From Blastobasis lacticolella (Eukaryota > Arthropoda > Insecta > Lepidoptera > Blastobasidae): a stretch of DNA of 64,000 nucleotides. The notes beneath the pieces were generated by a model. That model saw only the letters and a program-made list of their open reading frames with translations. It had not been told where the DNA came from and ran no database searches. Numbering within the stretch: position 1 is the first letter of the stretch; each line of letters begins with the position of its first letter. The translations under genes and the position numbers were made by a program. Shown in pieces: positions 31,588 through 42,977 of the stretch. The stretch is from positions 14,492,563 to 14,556,562 of the forward strand of contig LR990048.1 of the NCBI GenBank assembly GCA_905147135.1. The letters are read 5' to 3'.

Positions 31588-31985
31588 ACTTATTTATTTA
31601 TTTTACCATTTATTGCACAGTATACAGAAATTACAAAATTAAAGACGACACAACAGGCACTACTTATTTCTAGAAGAAATCTCTTTTAGCAGGCCTATAG
31701 AAGAGAGACATTATAGATTATAGGGGATGAGACGTGCGCAATAGTTTAAAATATATATATTTCATAAACTACATAAATAATAATAAATGAGATACTAAAT
31801 ACACACAATAGTATATATATAAATACACATACATAATAAAATATATACAGGTATTGTAGAACATTCAGGCACATAAGGAAAGATAATGTTCCTTTACACG
31901 CTTTATAAAGATTGCTATAGATTGACAATCGCGCACTTCGTGCTGGAGAGAATTCCACAGACAGTGGAGTCATATGACTCAGACA
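31588..31985 (-). mobile_element. LINE 3' end (same family as 50570)
   Basis: 'atttattttaccatttattg', 'caacaggcactacttattt', 'agaagaaatctctttt' and 'agcaggcctatagaagagag' match 50570-50700. Minus orientation; no coding part recognisable. Confidence 0.6.
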
Positions 31986-32292
31986 AATAGATACAAACTA
32001 AAACTACACATCACTCCACCACTACAAAATAGAATAAGTAAAGTAAACAGGGATATTTTTGCAAAATAGAAAACAGCCCGTCGGCGAAAGCAATTAATTT
32101 AAAGAAAAGCTTTTTAACGGAGTGAAGTGTGACGTCATTGCCTAAAATCGAAGTGAAAATGAGCCAGTGTTGTTGTGGGAGTCGCTCGTTATAGGCGACG
32201 CCACAGACTGGGTGAACGCGGTGGGACAACTACACGCTATGGGTGAAAATATTCAGATATTTTTACTAATAGATAGTTATTATTTTGTTCTA

Positions 32293-32515
32293 CACTTTAC
32301 TAGTTGCCCGTCCGCGACTTCGTCTGCGTGGACTACACTATATATCGCGGTATATTTAATTTATGATGGTGATTTATTTATGATGACGTCACATAACCTA
32401 TGTCCGGTGCTAGACTATCTCCATACGAAATTTCACCAACTCGGTTTAGTGGTTCAGCCGTGAAGGGAAACAGGCAGATAAATAGACAGATTTGCTTACG
32501 CATTTGTAATATTTC
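32293..32515 (-). mobile_element. H (Helitron-like) repeat
   Basis: Begins 'tgcccgtccgcgacttcgt', then 'ctatctccatacgaaatttc' and 'ggttcagccgtgaaggga', ending 'aacaggcagataaatagaca'. On the minus strand the 3' end reads 'caactag', consistent with a Helitron CTAG end. Confidence 0.65.
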
Positions 32516-32585
32516 TAGTAGATTCCATACCATAACGGTAACAGATATTTATGGCAAATGTAGAAATAACGCGAAAGACATCATA

Positions 32586-32702
32586 GTGCAACAAACTTAT
32601 CTGACCCGGTGACAACGTCGTTGTTGTTAGAATTCAGATTATATTTTAATATAGTGACACTTAGTCCAGCTTTGGCCACCGGGTCAAATAAGTTTGTAGC
32701 AC
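32586..32702. mobile_element. M1 MITE, 117 bp, TA-flanked
   Basis: Ends 'gtgcaacaaacttatctgac' and its complement 'gtcaaataagtttgtagcac', inverted over about 28 bp with three differences, TA on each side. Related copies at 33722 and 35296. Confidence 0.75.
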
Positions 32703-32779
32703 TATATTTATTTCTGTAAGGAATTTTCTTACAGTAGGCCTACAGCAATGCGAACGTAATGTTCACTCATTAGATGTAC

Positions 32780-32880
32780 TTCCGAAACCATTGGCGAAGC
32801 GAGGTTAACGAAGATCTTCCGGGACACCGAGACTGGTTGAACAGCCTCAAAAGCCGATTTACACCTCGTGCTATATTATT
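32780..32880 (+). mobile_element. S3 (5S-headed SINE) body fragment
   Basis: 'ttggcgaagcgaggtt', 'aagatcttcc', 'gagactggttgaac' and 'gccgatttacacc' align in order with the body of the S3 copy at 56930-57020. The 5S-like head is absent here. Confidence 0.55.
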
Positions 32881-33204
32881 TTGCCACCGCATTCGCCCAT
32901 TCTGTGGCTCACCCGCGTCCAGCCGTCGTGAATAACTTACCAATTAGAGCGCATCGCGCCCCGGATCATTCCCACCTTTATATTCCTCCATCCATTTTAT
33001 TTCCCTTTTGTCCGCATCGTTTTGTTTCAACACTCGCGTTTTGATCAATTCAAAGTGTCTATTGTTCGCCACCTAAGCTGATTAGGGCTGATTGTGCGCT
33101 TTGTAAGGCTCCTAGCAGCCAACGTGTATAGTACCATAGTTCGGATTTGATTAGTTATTTTGTAAGGACAAGTGAAACGGATAGTTTTTATATTGACCTA
33201 CATG
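32881..33204. other. No feature recognised
   Basis: No ORF, repeat or hairpin seen. Confidence 0.35.
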
Positions 33205-33346
33205 GCTGGCACAAGTGTGCCCGCGAGTAAGCTCGCGCCGCGAGGGCCTTTCTTTTCTTCTCTCAATACTAAAATGAAAGAGATAGCAGTATCTTAGTCA
33301 CGCTTTTTGTCGCTTGTCGCGCGCGAGAACACACTTGTGCTGGCCG
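33205..33346. mobile_element. M2 MITE, copy 1
   Basis: Ends 'gctggcacaagtgtg' and 'cacacttgtgctggc' are inverted. The core 'ctctcaatactaaaatgaaa' and 'gagatagcagtatct' is shared almost exactly with 36759-36907. Confidence 0.75.
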
Positions 33347-33721
33347 CGTACGGCGTAGTTAAAATAAAATAAATATGGTTATAGCCTTCCGACGTGTCGG
33401 CGACAAACTATATCTCTATAAACCAGAGTAAGCTGAAATGTTGTTAATTTCGTTAAAATTTAAATTTTCACACAGTTACATTCTCGGTAGCCGGTAGGTA
33501 TTTTTCTAAAATATAAGTGTAGTGACGCCCATTTTGTATGAAAAAATAGGAATCGCCTAAATCCGATGCCCAAATATTTAGGAATTGCTTAAGAGGAAAA
33601 TAGTTTCACTAATCGCCAGGAAATAGCTATTGCCGTTAGGTAAGTAACGCTCAAAGTTAGGAAGTGAATTGGCCGGTGCTTAGTCCCTAGGCGTCGCCTA
33701 AAATGACAGTTGCGTTGTTTC
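33347..33721. other. No feature recognised
   Basis: No gene. Partial symmetry around 'aggaatcgcctaaat' is too weak to call. Confidence 0.3.
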
Positions 33722-33835
33722 CCACAGCAAACTTATCTGATGCGGTCGGCAAAACTGGAACTAAGTGTCGACATTTTGAAATGTCACTTAGTAGTCAACA
33801 ACAGCTACGCTGTCACCGGTTCAGATAAGCACTCG
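33722..33835. mobile_element. M1 MITE, diverged copy
   Basis: 'agcaaacttatctgatgcgg' and 'ccggttcagataagc' are decayed M1 ends. The interior 'aaaactggaacta' and 'gacattttgaaatg' matches 35313-35365. Confidence 0.6.
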
Positions 33836-34213
33836 ATAAGCAGATTGGGCACTCACTACAGTTCACTAACATTACAACGCGAATCCATGATAAATCTCGT
33901 CTAGAGGTAGAAGTTCGGTGAAATAGACAAATTGGCTAAAGTCATTCCTAAAGTTATGAGATTCATAGTTAGATAGGTAATGCTTTATTCGAGTTTATTG
34001 AAAACGGGTGTAAGAAGCTTTACTATGGTTATCACAGTGCTCGTCTGCTAAGTAAACGCATTAGAGTTTCGTTTATTTTATCGGATGCTTACAGCTGATC
34101 ACCACTCAAGTATTAGCTGAAACGCTGCGCGTTCACACGCACTGTGAGACCTCATAGTAACGTTCAGTACAGTACAGTAACATAGTAGCATGTATGTATG
34201 TATTGTGTGTGTG
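33836..34213. other. No gene; short 'tgtatg/gtgtgtgcg' run at its end
   Basis: 34193-34226 is simple-sequence DNA beside the R insertion. Confidence 0.4.
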
Positions 34214-34496
34214 CGTATGTGTGCGTATCACTTCACAGCCCATAACACTCCCTGCAGGACTTAGGGCCTCTCCCATGTAAGGGGCGGTTATTGCCATAAT
34301 CTCCACGCTTGGCAGGCGGGTTGGAGATCGCAGTGTTTAAATATAACAATGGAAAATCTGCTGCCCATCTTCCAGACTACGGAGACTCTTGATCTTTTGC
34401 CTCGAAAACATTAGTCGTCTTGTACGACACCCACGAGTGTAAGGGGTTGGTGCTATTCTACTCTTCCGGACACCACACGGCCAGCCGGACACCATG
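34214..34496 (-). mobile_element. R element, near full length
   Basis: 'cagcccataacactccctgc' to 'tctactcttccggacacc', with the outermost 'ggccagccggacacc' partly duplicated. It lacks a clear (gatgat) run. Confidence 0.8.
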
Positions 34497-35257
34497 TGCG
34501 CGAATATAGGTGTGTAAATCTCGTGATGTGATGCCCCGTATTATTTAATAACATATATGGATATATTGTATATATTGTTATAATGACTGTAAAGTAACGT
34601 TTACCTCACAGTAACGTTTCTGAACGCGAGTTGCCTCTGAAGTCAAAACACGAGTATAACTTCCCAACACAAGGACACAACACAACCGAATAGAACAAAC
34701 GCGTCCCTCGCAAACGGCACAATACCGTAATGCCGTAATCAGATTATGCCATCAACGCTGATGATACACGCACATACGTGAATACTTGAAAGACTATGGC
34801 CCCGTGTTCGTATGCATAGTTTTATGTATTTGCTATAGGTATTAGAGTGCTTTGTTTCAAATTTTGGCCACGTAGCACGAGTATAGGTATGCTTATACCA
34901 TTGATAGGACTCTGTTACCTGTAACTGGGGATTTGAGGGGCCTGTCTTCGTTATGTAACAATGATAATACTTTTTTTTTTTACGCGAAGCGGTAATCTAT
35001 CTGCCTGTAAAGTCAGGATAAAACTATATTAATCCGATAAATGTTTTAAATATAATTCTGTTTTACTTCTGACGATCATATCGATATGTACCGATGCTTA
35101 TTACATTTGGCTAGATTTAGTAGTCTAAATTCAGAAGCAAAATGTTTTTGTGTCTCGCCTTTTGAAAAGCGGAGCGATGCATTACATAATATAAGTGTTA
35201 TATTTTAATCTAATTTGGATAAATTTCACATATTTATCAGCTATTAACACGCCTATT
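34497..35257. other. No feature recognised
   Basis: Contains 'ccttttgaaaagcggagcga' at 35158-35177, also found at 25276. Confidence 0.4.
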
Positions 35258-35292
35258 GTTGGTACATGTTATGGGTGACAGTTACCGCTTAT
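35258..35292 (+). mobile_element. LINE tail scrap
   Basis: 'gttatgggtgacagttaccg' matches 39225-39250; the rest is gone. Confidence 0.5.
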
Positions 35293-35295
35293 TAC

Positions 35296-35533
35296 AGTAT
35301 ATGCCCCGGTGACCAAAACTGGAACTGTGGAAAAATGGCAGCACTTCATTTTGAAATATATTTGAAATGACATGTCAGTGCTAACAGCGACGCCATGACC
35401 GGGTCAGATACGTTTGTAGCAAATGACATGTCAGTGCTAACAGCGACGCCATAACTGGGTCAGATACGTTTGTGGCAAATTACATGTTAGTGCTAACAGC
35501 GACGCCATGACCGGGTCAGATACGTTTGTGGCT
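35296..35533. mobile_element. M1 MITE with a 3x 56-bp tandem end
   Basis: The interior 'caaaactggaact' to 'ttttgaaatat' resembles 33750. The right end, 'cagtgctaacagcgacgcc' through 'gggtcagatacgtttgt', is present three times in tandem, with repeated starts at 35377, 35433 and 35489. Unit 56 bp, few differences. Confidence 0.75.
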
Positions 35534-35573
35534 GTAAGTGGTCTGTTCTTTTATCAATGAGTTATAGACAGTA

Positions 35574-35702
35574 AGAGCGCCGTAAGTTATCGTACGTCAT
35601 CAAGTACAAGGAAAATTCCAATTTGTGGCAGAATCGTAGACGTTTAAGAGACCCACAAAACGTTGGTCTGCTTGTGCACAAACTGGCACAAAAAAAAAAT
35701 TT
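35574..35702 (+). repeat. Repeat Y, copy 1
   Basis: Shares 'catcaagtacaagg'-like, 'agacgtttaagagaccc' and 'gtgcacaaactggcacaaaa' with 39682-39812. It ends in A10, suggesting a retroposed element. Confidence 0.65.
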
Positions 35703-35706
35703 ATCA

Positions 35707-35920
35707 TTATCTTGGCGTTAATGACCCGGTTGTGCTCTCGCGTACGAGGGCCCGGGGTCCGCTTTGACCATGATCCAGGATTTGGCAGATCAGGTAATTA
35801 CAGTGGAGCGACTGCCATCTGACCTCCATAACCCTGCTACCACGGGAACCTGACCAGATTGGATCATGGTTACACATCCAGTAATCCAGCCTGAATGTGT
35901 AGGTTTCATCACGTTTTCAT
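35707..35920 (-). mobile_element. S1 SINE, tail and body
   Basis: 'atcttggcgttaatgaccc' style start, a near-consensus tail 'gagggcccggggtccgcttt', ending 'gtaggtttcatcacg'. The head is missing. Confidence 0.83.
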
Positions 35921-36404
35921 TATCATTTTATATCTACGGCGCCCTCATAATCTATGAGTAGTATTTAAAAAAGTATAAAGAATAAATAAATATGTAATTC
36001 AAGCGTCCTAACGTCAAGAGTGAGTGAAATTATAGAGTAAAATATTACAATAGGCTTTGGACCTGACAGGGTACCATTACAATTACACAAAGAACTTTCA
36101 TATCGCACAACGTAACAATGTGAATAATAACGTGGACTGTTCAGTTTTAATGTGTCTAAACCGTAAACAATACGTAATACGAACAAACAAACATAAACAT
36201 ACAGAAGAATAATTTTACCGATAATATGAAATATAAGTTCGAATTTTTAACAGAAAATAGTTTATTTAGGTATACGTCTATACTAATATTACTTATATAA
36301 ATTACAATTATAAATTTTGTGAAATATCAACTTCAAAATGAAGTTTGTTTCTCATAAATTTTATATGAAAAACAAATTTAATCATACAGTTGATACAATA
36401 GCTA
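35921..36404. other. No feature recognised
   Basis: AT-rich, no shared repeat. Confidence 0.35.
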
Positions 36405-36605
36405 AGATATTGTTTACAGTTTGTACGTATGTTAGGGGTAATCTCCGAAACTACTGAATCTATTTTGACTATTTTTTCACTAATGGAAAGCTACATTATT
36501 CCCAACTCGCATATGCTACTTTTCATCTCAGAGAAATAATAGGGTACCGCGGAATAGTGGAATGTCTACAGTGATCCGAACTACGCTCGGGTGAAAACCG
36601 CGGGA
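36405..36605 (+). mobile_element. H (Helitron-like) repeat
   Basis: 'taatctccgaaactactga', 'ggaaagctacattattccc', 'aatagggtaccgcggaatag' and 'gatccgaactacgctcgggt', ending 'accgcggga'. Close to 17028. Confidence 0.65.
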
Positions 36606-36758
36606 GACTGCTGGTCAACTTAAAAGATACCTCCAGAATCTACTAACATTACAAAATGCAAAAGTTTGTAAGTATGTATATTTGTTATTTTTTTACGCGA
36701 TTTATGTATTTCTTTTATATAACAGGTGGAGGCATATGAACAAGAAGATCATCTGTAA

Positions 36759-36907
36759 AGCTAGTACAAGTGTGCCCGCGACACAGCTCGCGTCGCTTGA
36801 GAGCGTTTGTTTCCTTCTCTCAATACTAAAATGAAAGAGATAGCAGTATCTATGTGCGCCTTTTCTCGCTCATAGCGCGCGCAAGAGTACGCTTGTGCTA
36901 GCTGTTG
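36759..36907. mobile_element. M2 MITE, copy 2
   Basis: Ends 'agctagtacaagtgtg' and 'gcttgtgctagct'. The core is shared with 33205-33346. Confidence 0.75.
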
Positions 36908-37377
36908 ATGGTTGGTGGTCACTGTCATATTCACAATATGTGGTTCAGATTTTACGATAACTTTTTCGATTTGGACGCTCCCTTTTAATTAAAAGTTTGT
37001 GTATTTAGCGACGTTGGGCTGTTCACTTGTTATAATAATTTTAATTTAAATATAGAATAATTACAGGGTTCATAGTAAAATAAAATATTGATAAGGGACG
37101 TAACTAAACTATACCTGATTTGCGGATTATAACAAATAAAATAGAAAGGGACTTTAGGGACCCTTACTAAGGGTCTCCTTGACCCTGACACTGCCTAACT
37201 CTAACCCAGGGTCGTTAAGACCCTTTGTAATTCCTATTGCAGGATCTCGGGATTTTATTACTTATAGTCAAAGATAAGATCCTTTGTAAGAGAACTAAAG
37301 TATGTTTCAATAGAAAATGATAAAAATAGAGCATGACAACTTTAAGTATTATCCACAGAAGTCTAAAAAACAATATA
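36908..37377. other. No gene; local 'gaccc/gggtc' symmetry
   Basis: 37150-37235 has several 'gggtc' and 'gaccc' words close together. No clear element. Confidence 0.35.
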
Positions 37378-37598
37378 ATCATCATCATCATCACAGTCCA
37401 TAACAGTCCACTGCAGGTTTTTGCCATAATCTTCACGTTTGGCAGGCGGGTTGGAGATCGTATTGTAAATTTAAAAATGGTAAACAGTGCTGCCCATTTT
37501 CCTACCTACGGCGATTCTAGATCTTTTCCATCGAAAAAAATTGCCTCGTACGACACGCACGAGTGCTATTCTACTCTGCCGGACACCATACGGCTGAA
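37378..37598 (-). mobile_element. R element with internal deletion
   Basis: 'cataacagtccactgcagg' jumps directly to 'tttttgccataatcttcacg', losing the 'ctctcccacgaaagggg' block. The rest runs to 'actctgccggacaccatacg'. Confidence 0.8.
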
Positions 37599-38093
37599 AT
37601 ATATTATGTCAAGAAGAATATTTAACAATATATTTAAAACTAAACATTAATCAGCCAAAAATAGCATCTCAAGTATATTATTCCGTACAGTTTGGATGCA
37701 GTACCTACAGCTGTTCCGCTCAATGCGCTCTTTACAGTCTTTTGCACAGTTTTTCTAAGTCTGTCTTGTGTATCTTGTACCCAAAAATCACATGCCACGC
37801 CAAATTTATGTACCCAAACACTAACAAGAGCTAAACTGTCGAGAGTTCGTCCTCCCAACCGAATCGCACATAAACCCACGTAATGTGACCCGGTGATGTA
37901 TCCCCGGCTGTAACTCCGGGTCATTAGGACCCGGTATTCTCGGTGCTGCCTCGTGATTTCGCCACTGCGACTCCTATTGCACTTGTGGGTTAATTCAACT
38001 GCCTCACAGAGAGTAATGGGTGGGAGGGTTATCAGATAATGGACTGTCTCAGTTTATTTGCTCAATATCATTTGATTTAGTAATTGGCAAGGT
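37599..38093. other. No feature recognised
   Basis: A minus-strand 94-codon frame (37640-37924) has no known motif. 'ccccggctgtaactccgggt' (37903-37922) is a short palindrome. Confidence 0.35.
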
Positions 38094-38352
38094 AGGAGCG
38101 TCGATGTACTGAGAGTACCGTGTTCGAATCACACTGCGGGCATGTAGCAGTGACTTTTTTCTGAGTTATGTACATTGGCTGAATGCTTACCGATACTCTT
38201 ACGATGAGGGAAAACATCGTGATGAAACATGCAATGTGTTACCATGATCCAATCTGGTCAGATTCCCCTGGTAGCAGGGTCACGGAGGTCAGATGGTAGC
38301 CACTCCACTGTTATTACCTGATCTGCTAAATCCTGGATTATGGTCAAGGGGA
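38094..38352 (+). mobile_element. S1 SINE fused to an RTE tail
   Basis: Head reduced ('gcgtcgatgtactgagagta', with the A-box lost), B-box 'gtgttcgaatcac', body complete to 'gattatggtcaagggg'. It then runs straight into an inverted RTE tail at 38355. Confidence 0.82.
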
Positions 38353-38354
38353 AC

Positions 38355-38497
38355 CCATATCAGCCAGAAGACGCCCACTGCTGGGCATAGGCCTCCCCCA
38401 GAGATCTCCACAAAGGCCGGTCCTGTGCTGTCCGCATCCAGCTGGCACCTGCGATGCTCACCAGGTCGTCCACACCATGGTTGCAAGACAGTTGCCA
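38355..38497 (-). mobile_element. RTE-type LINE 3' end with last ~26 codons
   Basis: Minus strand encodes 'SWMRTAQDRPLWRSLGEAYA' followed by 'QQWASSG' and a stop. This is the conserved C-terminus of the second RTE lineage, followed by 'cttctggctgatatgg'. Confidence 0.78.
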
Positions 38498-38667
38498 ATT
38501 AGGACAGAGAGTCCAAATCAATCATTCATCCAGTTACCCAGCATCGGCGTGGTTTCGCAAGCGTACTGTTACTAGACTTGGTCCGCATAATATTGGTTTT
38601 ATTTTATACCCCATATGTTGAAGGGCGTCGTATACGTCTAATATCTTAGAAGCAGAGCAGTACAGTA

Positions 38668-38882
38668 GGCCAATTACTTAATGCTGTTGCCAACAATTCG
38701 CTGATTTCAATGATTGAAATTGTTACTTTGGCGATTCCGAATCATCGATTTCATGGGTTCAATTGATAATAAGGTCATTGCAATAAACTAAACCTACTAA
38801 ATCGATCATACGTAATCGCAAAAGTAACAATTTGAATAATTGAAATCAGATAATTGCTGGCAACAAAGTCACGTAATCAGCC
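38668..38882. mobile_element. M3 MITE, ~215 bp, ~70-bp inverted repeats, TA-flanked
   Basis: Left 'ggccaattacttaatgctgt' onward pairs with right 'acaaagtcacgtaatcagcc', and the pairing continues through 'gatttcaa..attgttact'. TA lies on both sides. The ends resemble foldback MITEs of Tc1/mariner type, but no partner was found. Confidence 0.75.
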
Positions 38883-38998
38883 TATAGATTACCGTGGTAG
38901 ACCAGCAGCAACGTTTGTACAGCAGCGTGTTGCGTCTTTTCATTCAACCAACCAAACAATTGCCACAAATCTTGCGCGCACTCTACCGGTATTTTTCG

Positions 38999-39297
38999 AT
39001 TATCCCTTGCAAGTCTTGTATTGTTGTGTTCCGGTTTGAAGGATAAGGTAGCCACCAAAATTACAGGCATGCGGCATTTCATCTTATTCCTCACAGTGAC
39101 AACGCACCTGCGGTTCTGCATTTGTGTTATAGATATTTCAACTCAGTTGTGCGCGCGGCCCTATGTGTGGGTGAACCTTAATACCTGGTATTAAGGTTCA
39201 AGGTTGTATGAATTGAAGATGTTATGGGCGACAGTTACCACTTACCATCAGGTGGGCTGTCTGCTCGTTTGTCACTGAGTAGTATAAAAAAAGTCTT
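38999..39297 (+). mobile_element. LINE 3' UTR with polyA
   Basis: 'gttccggtttgaaggataag' to 'ccatcaggtgggctgtctgc', 'tcgtttgtcactgag', then A7. The order is that of a common lepidopteran LINE tail (related pieces at 3140, 47130, 49925). Confidence 0.7.
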
Positions 39298-39681
39298 TAT
39301 AAAAAACTAATCAATTAATTTTACAGAACAAATCATCGTACGGATTTACACTAAAGTAGTGATAATGACGTTATCGGGTATGTTACCACTGGTTTGACAG
39401 AAATTCATTGTTGCAAGAACAGTAGTTCCTTAGCACGACTATACTTGAGACCTTTAGCGTCGAGTATTAAAAATGGCGTCTTTTAATACGAAGGAAATGA
39501 CGATGTATTTTCAAGGCGCGAAATTGTTGCAGACGTGAAATAAAGGTGTGAATACGAGTCGTTAGCGCGCCAAGAGCCGCCGCTTTCTTCTTTTCTGTGC
39601 CATTTATTCCGCCTTTTCTCGTCTCCACTATTGTAGGCACTTCTTGCTGACATTTTCGAAGGTTTTTGAGGTTTGATACTA
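39298..39681. other. No feature recognised
   Basis: 'gtattaaaaatggcgtcttttaatac' region at 39465-39491 forms a short 9-bp stem. Nothing else. Confidence 0.35.
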
Positions 39682-39812
39682 ATAGTGACGTTAGTTATCC
39701 TACGTTATCCAGTACAAGAAAAAAATCACTTCGTAGGGTTAAGAGGTATATACGTTTAGGAGACCAACAAAACCTGTGCCTGCCCGTGCACAAACTAGCA
39801 CAAAAAAATGTT
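39682..39812 (+). repeat. Repeat Y, copy 2
   Basis: Matches 35574-35702, ending 'gtgcacaaactagcac' plus A7. Confidence 0.65.
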
Positions 39813-40073
39813 TTATTGACCTAAACATCGACTTTTAGTGGCGATTGTACTTAAATATCCTCTTGTGTAAAAACAAACTCCTCCTATGTAAAAAAAACTG
39901 GTCAGCCACAACTTGGCAGTTTCGCTTTTCAGACACATTAAAGTTACTTTTCTTTTTGGTGAGTAGAAGTCGCAAGTGGAATTTTTTTGTACTCGATGAC
40001 CTACGGCGCCTATAAGTCTATAAACTCAGAAATTCAAAATTTCTCTCCAATTTTCGGTTTTAATTAGCGGTGG

Positions 40074-40368
40074 TCATCTTGGCGTTAATGTCATGTTTGT
40101 GTAATTACTGTGGAGCGACTGCCATCTCACCTCCGTGACCCTGTTCAAAGGGAAACCTGACCAGATTGGATCATGGTTACACATTCAGTCGCCTGAATGT
40201 ACAGGTTTCATAACGGTGTCGTAAGAGCATCGATTAGTATTCAACTAATGTACCTAACTCAGAAAAGAGTCATTGGTACATGGCGGCAGTGAGATTTGCA
40301 CCCGGTACCGCATTATAAGTCGGTTACCGTTACAACTAGGCCACCAACACCCCTAGGCCACCGAAACT
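40074..40368 (-). mobile_element. S1 SINE, near full length
   Basis: Tail shortened by deletion (the 'gggcccggggtccgcc' block is missing between 'gtttgtg' and 'taattactgtgg'). Body and head are present, with 'ccaccaacacccctaggcca' showing a short duplication at the head. Confidence 0.83.
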
Positions 40369-40616
40369 ATTAGATACAAATACTACTCATAAATATTGAT
40401 ACTTTATAGGAGACCAGCTTTTTGTCCGCGCAAATTTTTGTTATTGTTTGTTGTTCAATCTATTCAACGGTGTGATTACCTAATAGCTAGATTTACTTCT
40501 ACATTTATAATATTAGTTTGAATAAGTTTAGATATTTATAAAAAGTTATTATTTATTTTCTCATTTGTTCCTCCCTCCATTTCGTTCTCACAAGTTTTTT
40601 AGAGAAATCATGAATA

Positions 40617-40878
40617 GACGACCTGAATGGTTCAGTTGGTTGATATGCCGCTCGGTACGCAGTGGTACCGGGATCGATTCCCGGCCGAATAGACATAGAA
40701 ATGATGAATTTTAATTTCTGTTATGGGTCTGGGTGTAGTATGTATAATTAGTAGGTATGTATTTAAAACAAAAGTTTATAAGTAGATAGCTTATCAGTTA
40801 TCTAACATCTATAACACAAGCTTTGCTTACTTTGGGGCTATATAGTGCTGTATTAATTTGTCTAAATTAATACAGCAC
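40617..40878 (+). mobile_element. S2 SINE, copy 4, ending in a palindrome
   Basis: Head 'gacctgaatggttcagttgg', B-box 'gggatcgattcccgg', tail 'tttggggctatatagtgctg'. The last 15 bases (40845-40859) are followed, after 'gtct', by their exact reverse complement (40864-40878). Confidence 0.83.
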
Positions 40879-42977
40879 CAAAATAAATAACACGGTCATC
40901 ACCTATGTCACTTGCAAAAAGAACTAGATCTAGAAATGCAAAACATATAGCTTAGGTTACACAATCCCTTGCTCACCTCACAATTTCACCCTAACATCTC
41001 ACATCGCTCTAATCTGTCCGTGTCCCCGCGCTCCTTACAGAGGCCCCCATACAAATTTGCATTTCATTGCGGCTCTGGATAGCCGTAAAATATTCAGCAA
41101 GTTCATTTGGCAGGCAGTAAAACAAACCTAAGCCTTCATAATAGCCGCTACAAGGCTACCGGGCCATCACTTATTCATTCTATTGTCACATGTAGGCCTA
41201 GCCGTCCCGTTTACACCCGTTCCCTGCTCCCCGGAAAAGACAAAGACAAAAAACAAGCGTGAAGTGAGGGTATTTGTTATTCGTTACGTTACCTCACCGC
41301 GAATTTTTTCGTAACTACCTGCGTATTATTTTATTGTACAAGGAGTTAACGTTTGTAGAGGTGGAGAGGCTGTCTGTCATATTTTTTGGGTGGGTTGGTT
41401 TAATTTAATGCTAATTTGATTCAACATTTGAAAAGTAATGTATAAAATATGGGGTAGAATGTAGCACCAACCCCTTCAAATGGAATCAAAGGGACAGTTA
41501 CACGAACTCATCCATGTAGGGAGTGGTCCATGTGGACCAGTCAGCACGCACGAATGCACACTTCGGTGAGGCGCCACGAACCGACACGCACTATGAACGT
41601 AAGCGCAGTACAGCCACAGCACGCACGGCCACCCAGCACGCGGCCGTTGCGAACACCCGCACCCACAAGTCGATCTACCCGCATCTCCTCTTGAGTTCAG
41701 AACAAACTATAGAATAGTCGATTAGCTATTATTTTTCTTGTTATTAAAGCTGTCCCCGTTCCATCCATAAAATGGGAGGGAGAAAGAAGCAGCAAGAATC
41801 CCACAAGTACTTTTAAATGTTCAGATTGCAATTTCTGACAGAAGCATATCCCTACTATCTGATGTCTTTTTTCTCTGATCTGAATTCTTCATTTTCTTAA
41901 CCCGACGAAAAAATGAGGTGATGACAAAACAAGTTTGACGTGCGTATCTGTGTATGTGTGCCTGCCTGTAGCTCCTTAGCTCCCGAATGAATAAACGGTT
42001 ATCTAGTATATAATAAAGTGGATATCTTTATTTCGAAGCCAGTATAATCGAAATGGTTCTTAGCTTTGTCTCATTAGTAAATATGGTCGAGGATTTTCCC
42101 ACATTTATCTGTCGGATAGGTACCATAACGTTCTAATTTTAACAATAATGTGTTATGGCGAATGCAATCAAGTCATAATTCTACTGGTTGGCCTGATTTG
42201 GTTGGAATAATTTTGCATCCCTCTTAGGTTAAATCTCGAGGTCGTTTCGTTCCGAGCACCACTCCACATTTCAGACAGCTGGAGTGCCCTCGACTGGAGG
42301 GAGGGCTTCATTGTTCTGCAAAAACATGTACAGTCGTTTCGCAGCTGACGGTTTAAATGTTGAACTCTGAGTGAGTCAAAGAGTTATTATTACTGCGCAC
42401 CTACATAAAACTCTTTGGTCTGAGTTGGGTAAGTCATTGTTGACAAATCGTAACTCTATTTTCAACATCGTAAAGCGACTATTTTTTAACCGAATTTTAT
42501 CTAATAATATGGGCTATAAAATACTCGTGACTTTTTACATTACCAATATAGTGCGGTAATTATAATTTCATTATTGCACCGAATCCCGACCACAGGCTAT
42601 CAACCCCCATTTCCCCGACGGGCTAGGTACAACTGCATGCATAATTCTAAAATAAATTTTTTACGGCTTGCATTTATTATAAATGAATATTTATTTATTG
42701 TATTATATTATATTTTAGTAACAATATTTGTCAATAAATATACGCTATTAATAATAAGAGCTCATACAAAACTTGACGAGATACGATTCCTAACCATGCC
42801 CTCAAGATCACATGAGTTAGAAAAACATTGAAAATAAATTCCCTATCCCCGGCGAACTACCTTCTATAGTAGTTCGCTGCCTATTCCCTAATGCTTATAC
42901 GTGCGTTAGGGGATTAGGGCGATATGCCCGATTACATTAAATTTAATGCGACGATTAAGTTAAATAAAATAAAAAAA
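40879..42977. other. No gene recognised
   Basis: About 2.1 kb. 'ttaacccgacgaaaaaatga' at 41899 resembles the dispersed motif near 17990 and 53765. Frames up to 85 codons (42574-42831) are AT-driven. A mild GC rise at 41490-41690 contains a 64-codon frame with no domain. Confidence 0.35.

Noticed and set aside
35366..35533. CRISPR array
   Set aside because: The 56-bp units are contiguous with no unique spacers, and the DNA is eukaryotic.
38289..38502. Overlapping 69-codon frames on both strands
   Set aside because: They cross the junction between S1 and an inverted RTE end; only the short RTE C-terminal frame on the minus strand has meaning.
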